The position numbers and the translations under genes are program-made. A stretch of DNA of 64,000 nucleotides from Streptomyces galbus (GTDB lineage Bacteria; Actinomycetota; Actinomycetes; Streptomycetales; Streptomycetaceae). Shown here one piece after another: positions 53,818-63,201 of the stretch; position 1 is the stretch's first letter; each line of letters opens with the position of its first letter. The notes under the pieces were generated by a model. That model was not told the origin of the DNA. It ran no database searches and worked only from the letters and a program-made list of their open reading frames with translations. Location of the stretch: assembly GCF_005280195.1 (NCBI RefSeq), contig NZ_SZPR01000008.1, forward strand, positions 407,346-471,345, read 5' to 3'.

Positions 53818-55566
53818 TCACCCGGAGAGACGAACGGGGCGAGAGGACAGACCGAATCGCTCCCGGGTGCCGTCGGGCCACCGGAGGTGCACCTCCTCGG
53901 CGGAGTCCACCTCCACGGTGACCAGTTCCTCCAACGGGGCGGGGTCCGGCTCGCCGGTGAGGCGGGCGAGGGCCACGAAGAGGGTGGGGCCCGCACCGGT
54001 CTCACCGGTCAGCCCGACGGCGGCTGCCGCTCCCCTCGGTCCGGTGGGGCCGCTCGCTTCTGTGGGCGCGTCCTGCGCCGACAGCCCTGCTACGGGGACC
54101 AGTTCGGCCCGCACGCCGTCCGAGGGCGCCCAGCCGGTGACCCGCACCGCAGTTCCGGGGGCCGCGCCCGTGACCAGGTGCGCGCGTACCTCGACCGCGC
54201 CGCGCGCCACGATGAGGCTGGTGACCTCCGCGGTGCCGCCGGCGGCGGTGTGCCGGGAGGCCGCCCAACCGTCACCGACGCCCAGCGGAACGATCCCCGT
54301 CCGCCCGGCATCGCCCCCGACGACCACGCTGTTGTCGTACGAGGGACTCGGCGCCGTCACGGTCGAGTAGGCGAGGCGGGTGTAGTAGGGGTCCCAGCGG
54401 ACGTCCTCGCTGCCGTGGTTGTGCAGGCGCACCAGACCGTCCGAACGGGTCGACTGCAGCAGCCAGTTGGGGGCCGCGAGCCCCGTGACCGCGTCCCCGC
54501 GCTCGGTCGGCCCGGGCTCCTCCGGGGCCGTCCACACCGGGTGGTCCGCGGGGAGGAGCAGGCCGAGGAAGCCCTTGCTGGCCCAGTAGGGGGACGCGGG
54601 GCCCGAGTAGCCCTGCAGGACGCTCTCGTCGGGGCCGTGCCAGCCGAGGGTGAGCAGGCCGCGGGAGTCGACCGCGCCGCGCTCCAGGAAGTACTGCAGC
54701 GCACCCGAGGCGAGGCGGCGGGTCTCGCCCGGCGGCAGCGGGGTGTGGCCCGTCAGGGCGCCCAGCCAGAGCGGGGCGGCGGTGGCGAACCGGTACGTCA
54801 GGGAGCGGCCCTGCCGCACCGGGGCGCCGTCGGCACCGAACAGACGGGCGTGGTCGGCGAGGTGGCCGGACAACCGCGCACCGTAGACGGTCAGCCGCTC
54901 ACGGTCGTCCGCCAGCCAGGCGTGCAGCACCGGATACAGGTGCATCGCCCAGCCGTTGTAGTAGTCGAACTTGCGGCCGTCTCCGTCGGTGTACCAGCCG
55001 TCGCCGGCGTACCACTGCTCGATCCGCTCCAGGCCGCGTTCGACGGCCGCGCGGGACTCCTCGACCCGGTAGCCGGCCGACGCGAGGAAACCGCCGACCG
55101 TCACGGGGAACAACTCCCAGTTGCACGGCCAGGGCCGGGCGGTGAGCGCGTCCGCCAGCCAGTCGGCCGTGCGCTGCCGCACGGCGTCGTCCAGCCGGTC
55201 CCACAGCAGCTCGCGGGTCAGCCGCAGGGCGAGGGCCACGGACGCCGCCTCGACCAGGGGCTGGCCGCGGTCCTCGATCCGGGGCCAGACGCCCGCGGGG
55301 CCGGCCGCGAGGCCGTCGGCGTAGCGGGCGAGCACCCGCTCGTCCCGGCGGAAGGCCGCGAGCAGCAGGGTGCGGGCGTATCCCTCCAGACCGTCGGAGA
55401 GCCGGCCGGACCAGCTCGGCCGGGGGCCGGGGAGGTGGTAGAGGGCGCGGTCCGCGGTGGCGTACGGCTCGACCGCGGCGAGCAGGGCGTCGGCGGCGGC
55501 CTCCCAGTGGGCGCGGGCGTAGCCGGTGCGCGGGCTCAGGCCGGGGTCGGGCGGGGGCAGGTGCAT
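53818..55566 (-). CDS. DUF2264-domain protein
   Basis: A 582-residue protein with an alpha/alpha-barrel-like N-terminal part (about 10-370) typical of DUF2264, found in polysaccharide-degradation contexts, and a beta-rich C-terminus. Segments such as FDYYNGWAMHLYPVL and LGWHGPDESVLQGYSG are characteristic. It may be a glycoside hydrolase or lyase. No signal sequence seen. Confidence 0.72.
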   Translation of the reverse strand: MHLPPPDPGLSPRTGYARAHWEAAADALLAAVEPYATADRALYHLPGPRPSWSGRLSDGLEGYARTLLLAAFRRDERVLARYADGLAAGPAGVWPRIEDRGQPLVEAASVALALRLTRELLWDRLDDAVRQRTADWLADALTARPWPCNWELFPVTVGGFLASAGYRVEESRAAVERGLERIEQWYAGDGWYTDGDGRKFDYYNGWAMHLYPVLHAWLADDRERLTVYGARLSGHLADHARLFGADGAPVRQGRSLTYRFATAAPLWLGALTGHTPLPPGETRRLASGALQYFLERGAVDSRGLLTLGWHGPDESVLQGYSGPASPYWASKGFLGLLLPADHPVWTAPEEPGPTERGDAVTGLAAPNWLLQSTRSDGLVRLHNHGSEDVRWDPYYTRLAYSTVTAPSPSYDNSVVVGGDAGRTGIVPLGVGDGWAASRHTAAGGTAEVTSLIVARGAVEVRAHLVTGAAPGTAVRVTGWAPSDGVRAELVPVAGLSAQDAPTEASGPTGPRGAAAAVGLTGETGAGPTLFVALARLTGEPDPAPLEELVTVEVDSAEEVHLRWPDGTRERFGLSSRPVRLSG

Positions 55567-55810
55567 GAGACGTGTTCGTCCTTCCGGCACGGGCTTCGAT
55601 CGTGCAGACCGAGGTCGTCGTACGAGCACGGGTCGTGCGGGTCCGATCACCTCCAGCTCCAGCACGTGGCGTTGCTCCCGCAGCGCGAACGTGGCAGACG
55701 GCAGTGGTCGTGCGGACCAGCAGGTCCGGCTTCCACAACACGAAGAAGCCGCGGCGGACGATGTCACACGTCCGGCACCGGCACCAGGGCGAGCCTTTCG
55801 TCACCGAAGG
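55567..55810. other. Intergenic region with no gene
   Basis: 244 bases with lower GC than the flanks. No credible gene; it may hold the promoter of the DUF2264 gene on the minus strand. Confidence 0.35.
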
Positions 55811-56266
55811 TCAGGCCAACACCCACCGGTCGACCCAGCCGTACGACTGGGTGACGCCGTTGAGAGTCAGATTTCCGTTGCCCCATATCCTAGTGCCGCT
55901 GTCGATGTGGAACGTTGGCCCGAAGCAACCACGCGTGAAGCCAGGATTGAGCGTGGAGGCGGCGCAATCAGTGGTGTTCGAGACCGAACCTCCGTCGAAG
56001 AAAACGAGCCCGCCGATCGCCACTGCCACACTCGCGGTGTTCTGTACGACCAGGACGGTCTGCGCATCGTTGTTGGCGTTGACGACGAGACACGCCTTGA
56101 AGTTGACATGTTCTGACACCGGATGCGTGATGTAGCCGCCACCGCAGTACCAGTTGGAGTTGGTGCTCACGATCTGCCAATTCACCGTTTTGGCACTGGC
56201 GGGAGCGACACCGAGGGCGAGGATTCCTACTGCTGCCGCCATCACTGACAAAAGCTTGAAACGCAT
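55811..56266 (-). CDS. Small secreted protein of unknown function
   Basis: A 151-residue exported protein: signal sequence about residues 1-25 (MRFKLLSVMAAAVGILALG, then ASA cleavage), then an Asn/Gly/Thr/Cys-containing domain with four cysteines that could form two disulphides. Clearly lower GC and different codon use than neighbours, suggesting recent transfer. No family recognised. Confidence 0.6.
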   Translation of the reverse strand: MRFKLLSVMAAAVGILALGVAPASAKTVNWQIVSTNSNWYCGGGYITHPVSEHVNFKACLVVNANNDAQTVLVVQNTASVAVAIGGLVFFDGGSVSNTTDCAASTLNPGFTRGCFGPTFHIDSGTRIWGNGNLTLNGVTQSYGWVDRWVLA

Positions 56267-56481
56267 GAATTACCCACATTCTTCGACTCTGCGCCACTTT
56301 TTCCGATAGGGCCGAATTGCCATATCATGACCTCCGGTCCAGCGCTTGATCGACAATATCTTGAGTGTTGTCCGATCGTCACTGAAAGCTGACCCCCTGC
56401 AGGCACGGGAGTTGCCCCGCCCGGGACCCGACACCGGGGGCTCTTTGCTGACGCTCCCCCTCTGTGGACTAGCGTCGGGTC

Positions 56482-57420
56482 ATGACCAGCGACACCCGTT
56501 CCCCCGCCCCTTCCCCGCTCGCCGAGGCCCTCGCGGCCGGGGCCGTCGTCCTCGACGGAGGCCTGTCCAACCAGCTCGAGTCCGCCGGGCACGACCTGAG
56601 CGACGAGCTGTGGTCGGCCCGGCTGCTGGCGGAGCGGCCGGAAGCGATCACCGAGGCGCACCTCGCGTACTACCGCGCGGGTGCGAGCGTGGCCATCACG
56701 TCGAGCTACCAGGCCACCTTCGAGGGCTTCGCCAGGCGCGGGACCGGCCGGGAGGAAGCGGCGGGCCTGCTGCGGCTGAGCGTGGAGCTGGCCCGCGAGG
56801 CGGCCCGGCAGGCGCACGCCGGGGGCGTCACCCGCCCGCTGTGGACGGCCGCCTCGGTGGGCCCGTACGGGGCGATGCTCGCGGACGGCTCGGAGTACCG
56901 GGGCCGGTACGGGCTGAGCGTCGACGAGCTGGAGCGGTTCCACCGCCCCCGCCTGGAGGTACTGGCCGACGCCGGCCCCGACGTGCTGGCCCTGGAGACG
57001 GTGCCCGACGCGGACGAGGCGGCGGCGCTGCTGCGGGCGGTGCGCGGGCTGGGGGTGCCGGCCTGGCTGTCGTACACGGTCGACGGTGTGCGCACCCGCG
57101 CCGGACAGCCGCTGGAGGAGCCGTTCGGCCTCGCGGCCGACGCGGACGAGGTGATCGCGGTCGGGGTGAACTGCTGCGCCCCCGGCGACGTGGACCGGGC
57201 CGTCGGGATCGCGGCCCGGGTCACCGGGAAGCCGGTCGTCGTCTACCCGAACAGCGGCGAGGCTTGGGACGCGGAGGCACGCGCCTGGACGGGGCGTGCC
57301 AGCTTCACCTCGGAGCAGGTCCGCGGCTGGCGGGCGGCCGGGGCACGACTGGTCGGCGGGTGCTGCCGGGTGGGCCCGGAGGCGGTGACGTCGATCGCAC
57401 GGACGCTGACGGCGGCGTAG
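56482..57420 (+). CDS. mmuM: Homocysteine S-methyltransferase
   Basis: A 312-residue zinc methyltransferase that converts homocysteine to methionine with S-methylmethionine or SAM. Zinc ligands are in GVNCCAP and GGCCRVGP. The N-terminal DGGLSNQLE and SSYQATFEGF segments are family hallmarks. Length is normal for the short MmuM type. Confidence 0.88.
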   Translation: MTSDTRSPAPSPLAEALAAGAVVLDGGLSNQLESAGHDLSDELWSARLLAERPEAITEAHLAYYRAGASVAITSSYQATFEGFARRGTGREEAAGLLRLSVELAREAARQAHAGGVTRPLWTAASVGPYGAMLADGSEYRGRYGLSVDELERFHRPRLEVLADAGPDVLALETVPDADEAAALLRAVRGLGVPAWLSYTVDGVRTRAGQPLEEPFGLAADADEVIAVGVNCCAPGDVDRAVGIAARVTGKPVVVYPNSGEAWDAEARAWTGRASFTSEQVRGWRAAGARLVGGCCRVGPEAVTSIARTLTAA

Positions 57421-57541
57421 GCAGGGCGCCTCACCGGGCGGGGCCGCACCGTGCCGAGCCAGGCGCGCGGGGAAGTGCGCGCCCGCCACGACGACGCCGC
57501 GGCGGCGGGACGGGCGGTACCGGCACGCCAGGTCGGCCCCG

Positions 57542-59242
57542 TCAGTGACGTCGCGCCGCCGTCACCCGGCGCAGTCGGCGCACCGCCGAGCGCAGCTCCG
57601 CACCGCGGGCGAGCCGGGCGGTCAGGAGGGCGGGCAGGGGGCCCGACGTGGGAGCGGGGTCGTCGGGGTCGGCCACGAGCTCCGAGACGGCCTGCGCCGC
57701 TGCGGCCGCCTGCGCTGGGGAGGCGGCCGTCTCACTGGAGGTCTCCCACAGCCGGAATTCAGCGTCCCGCAGACCGTGTGCGGTGTGCACCACCCCGGCG
57801 CCGCCGCTGTCGCTGCCGCCGCCGAAGACCCGTACGGGATGACGGTCGTCCCACGCCTGCCACCCGGGGTCGCCGGTCTCCGCGAACCGCACCCATGCCC
57901 CGTGCATCGCGTCGGCCAGTTCCTGCGGGGTGCCCTCCCCGGCGAGCTTCGCGGACTCCGGCGTGTCCCCGCTGTCGAAGACGAACCCGAGCTCCAGCCC
58001 GTGGCAGGCGCCGAGGTCGGGCAGCCGCGACGGCCAGGCGAACTCGTACACGTACGTCGGCCCGGGCCGGCCCTCGGCCAGGCGCTGCAAGGGCACCCGC
58101 AGCAGGTGGTCGGTGACCATCTGCCCGACGACCTCGGCGGTCCCGGCGCCGGGGTGCAGGGCGCGATAGCCGCGCGGCACCTCGTGGCCGCAGTGGCAGC
58201 GGGCCATGGCCCCGGCCAGGGCGAGCGCGCCGAGCCGGTCGACCCGCTCCAGCAGGCCGCCGGGGACCAGCCAGAGCCGGTACTCGTCGCGGGTCCAGCC
58301 CACCAGCAGGTCGGCGTCGCGGGCCACGTCGCCGGCGACCAGCGCCTCCAGGGGATCGCGCGGCACCAGGTCGCCGTCGGCCACGATGCCGAACGCCGGG
58401 CCGCCGAGCACGGGGCTGCTGAGCCGGCCGACCTCGGCCTGGGCGCGCAGCAGCACGTCACGGTCGACGGCGGCGAACGCCTCCGCGGTCGCGGGCACCT
58501 TCAGCCGGGCCGCCATCCGCCGCACCATGCGCCGCACCCTGTCCCGGTCGGAGGCCTCGGGCGGCCCGCTCTGCAGGACGGCGCGCCGGAACAGCCCCTG
58601 GGCTTGCGGCGCCGCGATGAGCGCGCCGGCGCTGATCGCCCCGGCGGACTGGCCGGCCAGGGTGACCCGGGCGGGGTCGCCGCCGAACGCCTCGATGGAG
58701 CGGTGCACCCACTCCAGGGCGGCGAGCTGGTCGCGCAGGCCGGGGTTGGCGGGGGCGTCGGGGAACAGGCCGTACCCCTCGACGCCCAGGCGGTAGTTGA
58801 CCGAGACGCACACGACGCCGTCCCGGGCGAAGGCGTGGCCGTCGTAGACCGGGACGGCGGAGGACCCCCTGGTCAGGGCGCCCCCGTGCAGCCACACCAG
58901 GACGGGCAGCCGCGCGCCGCGCGAGGGTTCGGGGGTCCAGACGTTGAGGTTGAGGCAGTCGTCGCCGGGCACGTCGGGGTCGGAGAGGTACTTCCCGAAC
59001 GCCTCGGAGTACGGCGGTTTCGGTGCCGTCGGCCCGAAGGAGCCGGCGTCGCGCACGCCGTCCCAGGGCTCGGGCGGCACGGGCGGGCGGAAACGGCGGG
59101 GCCCGAAGGGGGGAGCGGCGTAGGGGATGCCCCGGAAGACGGCCACGCCGCGCTCGTGGCGGCCGCGTACGGCCCCGTACGGGGTCCCCACGACGGGATC
59201 CGCCTGGGGTCTGGCCGCGAGGTCCGTCTGGTCTGCCGTCAT
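57542..59242 (-). CDS. Type-B carboxylesterase
   Basis: A 566-residue serine esterase. Oxyanion hole LVWLHGGALTRGS, nucleophile motif GQSAGAISAGAL, acidic and His residues later (about 320 and 420). The N-terminal GRHERGVAVFRGIPYAAPP is typical. No signal sequence. Broad ester hydrolysis expected. Confidence 0.85.
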   Translation of the reverse strand: MTADQTDLAARPQADPVVGTPYGAVRGRHERGVAVFRGIPYAAPPFGPRRFRPPVPPEPWDGVRDAGSFGPTAPKPPYSEAFGKYLSDPDVPGDDCLNLNVWTPEPSRGARLPVLVWLHGGALTRGSSAVPVYDGHAFARDGVVCVSVNYRLGVEGYGLFPDAPANPGLRDQLAALEWVHRSIEAFGGDPARVTLAGQSAGAISAGALIAAPQAQGLFRRAVLQSGPPEASDRDRVRRMVRRMAARLKVPATAEAFAAVDRDVLLRAQAEVGRLSSPVLGGPAFGIVADGDLVPRDPLEALVAGDVARDADLLVGWTRDEYRLWLVPGGLLERVDRLGALALAGAMARCHCGHEVPRGYRALHPGAGTAEVVGQMVTDHLLRVPLQRLAEGRPGPTYVYEFAWPSRLPDLGACHGLELGFVFDSGDTPESAKLAGEGTPQELADAMHGAWVRFAETGDPGWQAWDDRHPVRVFGGGSDSGGAGVVHTAHGLRDAEFRLWETSSETAASPAQAAAAAQAVSELVADPDDPAPTSGPLPALLTARLARGAELRSAVRRLRRVTAARRH

Positions 59243-59345
59243 GCGCCCACCAGCCCTTCGCCGTGCTCGCACGTGCACCGGTGACACCAGAGCACCACAC
59301 CGGCCCCGGGTATTCCGCCCTGTCGAGCCGACGATCACGCGTTCC

Positions 59346-59389
59346 TTGACCGGGTTTCGACCGCACCCCTAGCCTGGAAAACGCTTTCC
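59346..59389 (+). promoter_or_regulatory. Promoter with LacI-type operator
   Basis: -35 TTGACC (59346-59351), 18-base spacer, -10 TAGCCT (59370-59375). Immediately after is GGAAAACGCTTTCC (59376-59389), a CG-centred imperfect palindrome like those bound by LacI-family sugar repressors. No LacI gene is in the window. Confidence 0.5.
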
Positions 59390-59416
59390 GCCGCTCCGTG
59401 CGCCCCTGGGAGGGTC

Positions 59417-60430
59417 ATGCCCAGCGCCCCACTGCCCAGGGCCGTGTTCGCCATGGATCCCGTGCACCTCCCCCGGCTCTTCCCCGCGCCGCTCCTGGAG
59501 CGGCTGCGCCTGGCGGCCGACATCGACCCCGCCCTGGTCGTCCGGGATGTCGCCGACCCCGCCGTGGCGCCGGCGCTGTCCGCCGCGGACGTCCTGATCA
59601 CCGGCTGGGGCTGCCCGCACCTGGGCGGCGCCCTGCTCGCCGCCGCGCCCCGGCTGCGCGCGGTCCTGCACGCGGCGGGCTCGGTCCGCTCCCTGGTCGG
59701 CGAGGCGCTCTGGCAGCGCGGGGTCGTGGTGTCCAGCGCGGTCGCCGGCAACGCGGTGCCCGTGGCGGAGTACACGCTGGCGATGATCCTGCTCGCCGGG
59801 AAGGACGTCTTCGCGCACCGCGAGCGGTACCGCCGCACGCACGCCCTGCCCACCCCCGCCGAGACGGCCGCCACCGGCAACCTGGGCCGCCGGGTCGGCG
59901 TCGTGGCGGCCTCCCGGGTGGGCCGCCGCCTGCTGGAACTGCTGCGCCCGCACGAGTTCGAGGTGCTGTTGCACGACCCGTACGTGGACGCAGCGGAGGC
60001 CAGCGCGCTCGGCGCGCGACTGGTCGGCCTGGACGAGCTGGTGCGGCGCAGCGACATCGTCACCCTGCACGCGCCGGACGTCCCCGAGACCCACCACCTG
60101 CTGGACCGGGCGCGGCTCGCCCTGCTGCGGGACGGTGGGGTGCTGATCAACACGTCCCGGGGTGCGCTGGTCGAACAGGCCGCGCTCGTCGACGAGTTGG
60201 TCTCCGGCCGCCTCCACGCGATCCTGGACGTCACCGACCCCGAGCCGTTGCCCGCCGGTTCCCCCCTCTACACCCTGCCCAACGTCGTCCTCACCCCTCA
60301 CGTCGCCGGCTCCCTCGGCAACGAACTGGAGCGCCTCGGCCGCCTCGTGGTGGAGGAACTGGAACGCCTGGCCTCCGGCCACCCCTTGAGCCACGAGGTA
60401 CGACGGGCGGAACTGTCCCGGCTGGCCTGA
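59417..60430 (+). CDS. D-isomer 2-hydroxyacid dehydrogenase
   Basis: A 337-residue NAD-dependent dehydrogenase. Substrate and NAD regions are visible: GNLGRRVGVVAASRVGRRLL (an altered GxGxxG), INTSRGALVEQAAL, and VLTPHVAG with the catalytic His. Its LacI-like operator suggests sugar-responsive expression; a sugar-acid substrate is plausible. Confidence 0.83.
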   Translation: MPSAPLPRAVFAMDPVHLPRLFPAPLLERLRLAADIDPALVVRDVADPAVAPALSAADVLITGWGCPHLGGALLAAAPRLRAVLHAAGSVRSLVGEALWQRGVVVSSAVAGNAVPVAEYTLAMILLAGKDVFAHRERYRRTHALPTPAETAATGNLGRRVGVVAASRVGRRLLELLRPHEFEVLLHDPYVDAAEASALGARLVGLDELVRRSDIVTLHAPDVPETHHLLDRARLALLRDGGVLINTSRGALVEQAALVDELVSGRLHAILDVTDPEPLPAGSPLYTLPNVVLTPHVAGSLGNELERLGRLVVEELERLASGHPLSHEVRRAELSRLA

Positions 60431-60434
60431 GGCG

Positions 60435-60489
60435 TTGACGCGCCCCTTCCCGCGCCCTATGGTCTCGTCGATCCTGCGAACGGCGTTCG
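60435..60489 (+). promoter_or_regulatory. Promoter and palindrome upstream of the GH127-like gene
   Basis: -35 TTGACG (60435-60440), 17-base spacer, -10 TATGGT (60458-60463), followed by the perfect palindrome CGAAC-GGC-GTTCG (60477-60489), placed where a repressor would block transcription. Confidence 0.5.
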
Positions 60490-60581
60490 AAATACAGAAC
60501 AGCTCTCTTCCCGTCCTCACTCGAGCCCGAGCCGAGCGTCCGAGCCCGCACGTGAGCCGAGCCTGAGCCGAAAGGATCCCC

Positions 60582-62891
60582 ATGTCCTCTTCCGTCAGCA
60601 GACGCCGCCTCCTCCAGCTCGCCGGGGCCGGCGCCGCCGCCGGTGCCGCCGGGCCGCTCCTGAGCGGCTCCCCCGCCCACGCGGCCGTACCGCCGGTCCG
60701 CCCCGACACCGGGGTGCTGGCCTCCCCCTTCGAACTGGGTCAGGTGAAGCTGACCGCGAGCCGATGGCTCGACAACCAGAACCGCACCCTGAGCTACCTC
60801 CGGTTCGTGGACGTCGACCGGCTGTTGTACACCTTCCGCGTCAACCACCGCCGGCCGACCGCAGGCGCGGCGCCGGTGGGCGGCTGGGAGGCGCCCGACT
60901 TCCCCTTCCGCAGCCATGTGCAGGGACACTTCCTCACCGCATGGGCGCAGGCGTACGCCGTCACGGGGGACACCGTCTGCCGGGACAAGGCCCTGTACAT
61001 GGTCGCGGAACTGGCCAGGTGCCAGGCCGGCAACAGCAACGCGGGCTTCGGCGCCGGGTATCTGTCGGGCTACCCGGAGTCCGACTTCGCCGCACTGGAG
61101 GCGGGCACGCTGTCCAACGGGAACGTGCCGTACTACACGATCCACAAGACCCTCACCGGCCTGCTGGACGCATGGCGCCACCTCGGCAGCACACAGGCCC
61201 GCGACGTCCTGCTCGCCTTGGCGGACTGGGTCGACCGGCGCACCGCGCGGCTGAGCACGGCGCAGATGCAGGCCGTGCTGGGCACCGAGTTCGGCGGAAT
61301 GAACGCCGTGCTGATCGATTGCTTCCGGCAGACCGGTGACACCCGCTGGCTCACCGCCGCCCAGCGCTTCGACCACGCCGCGGTGTTCGATCCGCTGGCG
61401 GCGGGCCAGGACCGGCTGGCCGGGCTGCACGCCAACACGCAGGTGCCGAAATGGATCGGGGCCGCCCGCGCGTACAAGGCGACGGGCACCACGCGCTACC
61501 GGGACATCGCCGCCAACGCCTGGAACATCTGCGTCGGTGCGCACACCTACGCCATCGGCGGCAACAGCCAGGCCGAGCACTTCCGCGCCCCGAACGCCAT
61601 CGCCGGCTACCTCCGCCGGGACACCTGCGAGAGCTGCAACACCGTCAACATGCTGACGCTCACCCGGGAGTTGTTCACCCTCACCCCGGACCGGGCGGCC
61701 CTGTTCGACTACTACGAGCAGGCCTGGCTGAACCAGATGATCGGCCAGCAGAACCCGGCCGACCCCCACGGTCACGTCACGTACTTCACCCCGCTCGACC
61801 CCGGCGGTCGCCGAGGCGTGGGTCCGGCGTGGGGCGGCGGCACCTGGAGCACCGACTACACCACCTTCTGGTGCTGCCAGGGCACGGGCCTGGAGATGCA
61901 CACCCGGCTGATGGACTCCGTCTACTTCCACGCCGGCACCACCCTGACGGTGAACCTGTTCGTGCCGTCGGTGCTCACCTGGACCGAGCGCGGCATCACC
62001 GTCACCCAGACCACGTCCTACCCGGCGAGCGACACCACGGCCCTGAGCGTGACCGGCTCCGTCGGCGGCACGTGGGCGATGCGCATCCGCATCCCCGGCT
62101 GGACCACCGGGGCCACCGTCAGCGTCAACGGCGCCGTACAGAACATCGCCACCACGCCCGGCAGCTACGCCACGCTGACCCGTGCCTGGACCTCCGGCGA
62201 CACGGTCACCGTCCGCCTGCCCATGCGGACCGTCCTGCGGCCGGCCAACGACGACCCGAACGTGGCCGCGGTCACCTACGGTCCCGTCGTCCTGTCCGGG
62301 AACTACGGTGACACCGCGCTCGGGTCGCTGCCCGCGCTGGACCCGTCCTCGATCCGGCGGACCGGTTCCACCGCGCTCTCCTTCACCGCCACGGCGAACG
62401 GGGCGGCCGTCGCCCTGGGCCCCTTCCACGACGCCCAGGGCCACAACTACACCGTTCACTGGAACACCGGCGCTGCGTCGTCCGTCCGCCTCGCCAACGC
62501 CGCCAGCGGCCTCGTCCTCGGTGTCCAGGACATGTCCACCGCCGACGGCGGCCGCGCCCTGCAGTGGAGCGACTCGGGCACCGCCGACCACGACTGGCAG
62601 ATGATCCCGGACGGCGACGCCGTACGCCTGCGCAACGCCCACAGCGGCAAGGTGCTCGGCGTGCGGGACATGTCGGCGGCGGACGGCGCGGCCGTCCTGC
62701 AGTGGTCGGACAACGGCACCGCCGACCACCGCTGGATCCTCCTCGACCAGGGCGACGGCACCTTCAAGATCCGCAACGTGAACAGCGGGAAGCTGCTCGG
62801 CGTGGAGAACGGCTCCACCTCGATCGGCGCCTTCGTGGTGCAGGCCCCGGACGACGGCACTGCCGACAACCGGTGGCGCGTCCTGCGCTAG
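60582..62891 (+). CDS. Secreted GH127-like beta-L-arabinofuranosidase with ricin-type lectin domain
   Basis: A 769-residue exported enzyme. Tat signal SRRRLLQLAGAGAA (about 6-20), cleavage near PAHAA. The catalytic part (about 45-615, DUF1680/GH127 type) has the cysteines expected to bind zinc, including CESCNT and WCCQGTGLEMH. The C-terminal ~135 residues form a ricin-like beta-trefoil (QWSDSGTADHDWQM and QWSDNGTADHRWIL repeats). It should release arabinose from plant polymers. Its TAG stop lies inside the CTAG at the start of a MITE-like element. Confidence 0.82.
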   Translation: MSSSVSRRRLLQLAGAGAAAGAAGPLLSGSPAHAAVPPVRPDTGVLASPFELGQVKLTASRWLDNQNRTLSYLRFVDVDRLLYTFRVNHRRPTAGAAPVGGWEAPDFPFRSHVQGHFLTAWAQAYAVTGDTVCRDKALYMVAELARCQAGNSNAGFGAGYLSGYPESDFAALEAGTLSNGNVPYYTIHKTLTGLLDAWRHLGSTQARDVLLALADWVDRRTARLSTAQMQAVLGTEFGGMNAVLIDCFRQTGDTRWLTAAQRFDHAAVFDPLAAGQDRLAGLHANTQVPKWIGAARAYKATGTTRYRDIAANAWNICVGAHTYAIGGNSQAEHFRAPNAIAGYLRRDTCESCNTVNMLTLTRELFTLTPDRAALFDYYEQAWLNQMIGQQNPADPHGHVTYFTPLDPGGRRGVGPAWGGGTWSTDYTTFWCCQGTGLEMHTRLMDSVYFHAGTTLTVNLFVPSVLTWTERGITVTQTTSYPASDTTALSVTGSVGGTWAMRIRIPGWTTGATVSVNGAVQNIATTPGSYATLTRAWTSGDTVTVRLPMRTVLRPANDDPNVAAVTYGPVVLSGNYGDTALGSLPALDPSSIRRTGSTALSFTATANGAAVALGPFHDAQGHNYTVHWNTGAASSVRLANAASGLVLGVQDMSTADGGRALQWSDSGTADHDWQMIPDGDAVRLRNAHSGKVLGVRDMSAADGAAVLQWSDNGTADHRWILLDQGDGTFKIRNVNSGKLLGVENGSTSIGAFVVQAPDDGTADNRWRVLR

Positions 62892-63053
62892 GGGGTGTCT
62901 TGCCGATCAGGCCGGATCAGGGAGCGGCGTCTGGTGCCGTGCATCGCAAGGCGGAGGAGGGAGCCGATGCGGAGCATCGGCGACTGACGACAACGCGGCG
63001 AGGCGCGGCATCAGACGCCGCGAGCCCGGCCTGATCGGCAAGACACCCCCTAG
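62888..63053. mobile_element. 166-bp MITE-like element with 28-bp perfect inverted repeats
   Basis: Perfect 28-base terminal repeats (62888-62915 and 63026-63053), starting and ending in CTAG. The interior also pairs: a second 15-base stem (CGGCGTCTGGTGCCG with CGGCATCAGACGCCG, one G-T wobble) sits inside. The whole unit folds on itself. Length, repeats and the CTAG ends suggest a non-autonomous transposable element (MITE) mobilised by an absent transposase. It could also act as a terminator for the GH127-like gene. Confidence 0.7.
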
Positions 63054-63123
63054 CACCCGCGCCCGCACCCCACGACGCACGCGGCCGCGCCGCCGGATCG
63101 GGCGGCGCGGTGACGGCCCATAG

Positions 63124-63176
63124 ATACCCCCCTGGGGTATGTTATGTTCTCGATGACAGATACCCCCTAGGGGTAT
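63124..63176 (+). promoter_or_regulatory. Two CsoR-like metal-repressor palindromes before the exporter gene
   Basis: ATACCCCCCTGGGGTAT (63124-63140) and ATACCCCCTAGGGGTAT (63160-63176), 36 bases apart. Both resemble operators of the CsoR/RcnR family of copper or formaldehyde/sulphur-responsive repressors. They bracket the likely promoter of the MFS gene, but the repressor gene is not in the window. Confidence 0.65.
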
Positions 63177-63201
63177 GCCTGCTCTTCGAGAGGGAAAGGC
63201 A

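Noticed and set aside
62888..63053. The long inverted repeat as a simple terminator only
   Set aside because: Its size, perfect 28-bp ends and CTAG borders fit a transposable element better, although it may also terminate transcription.
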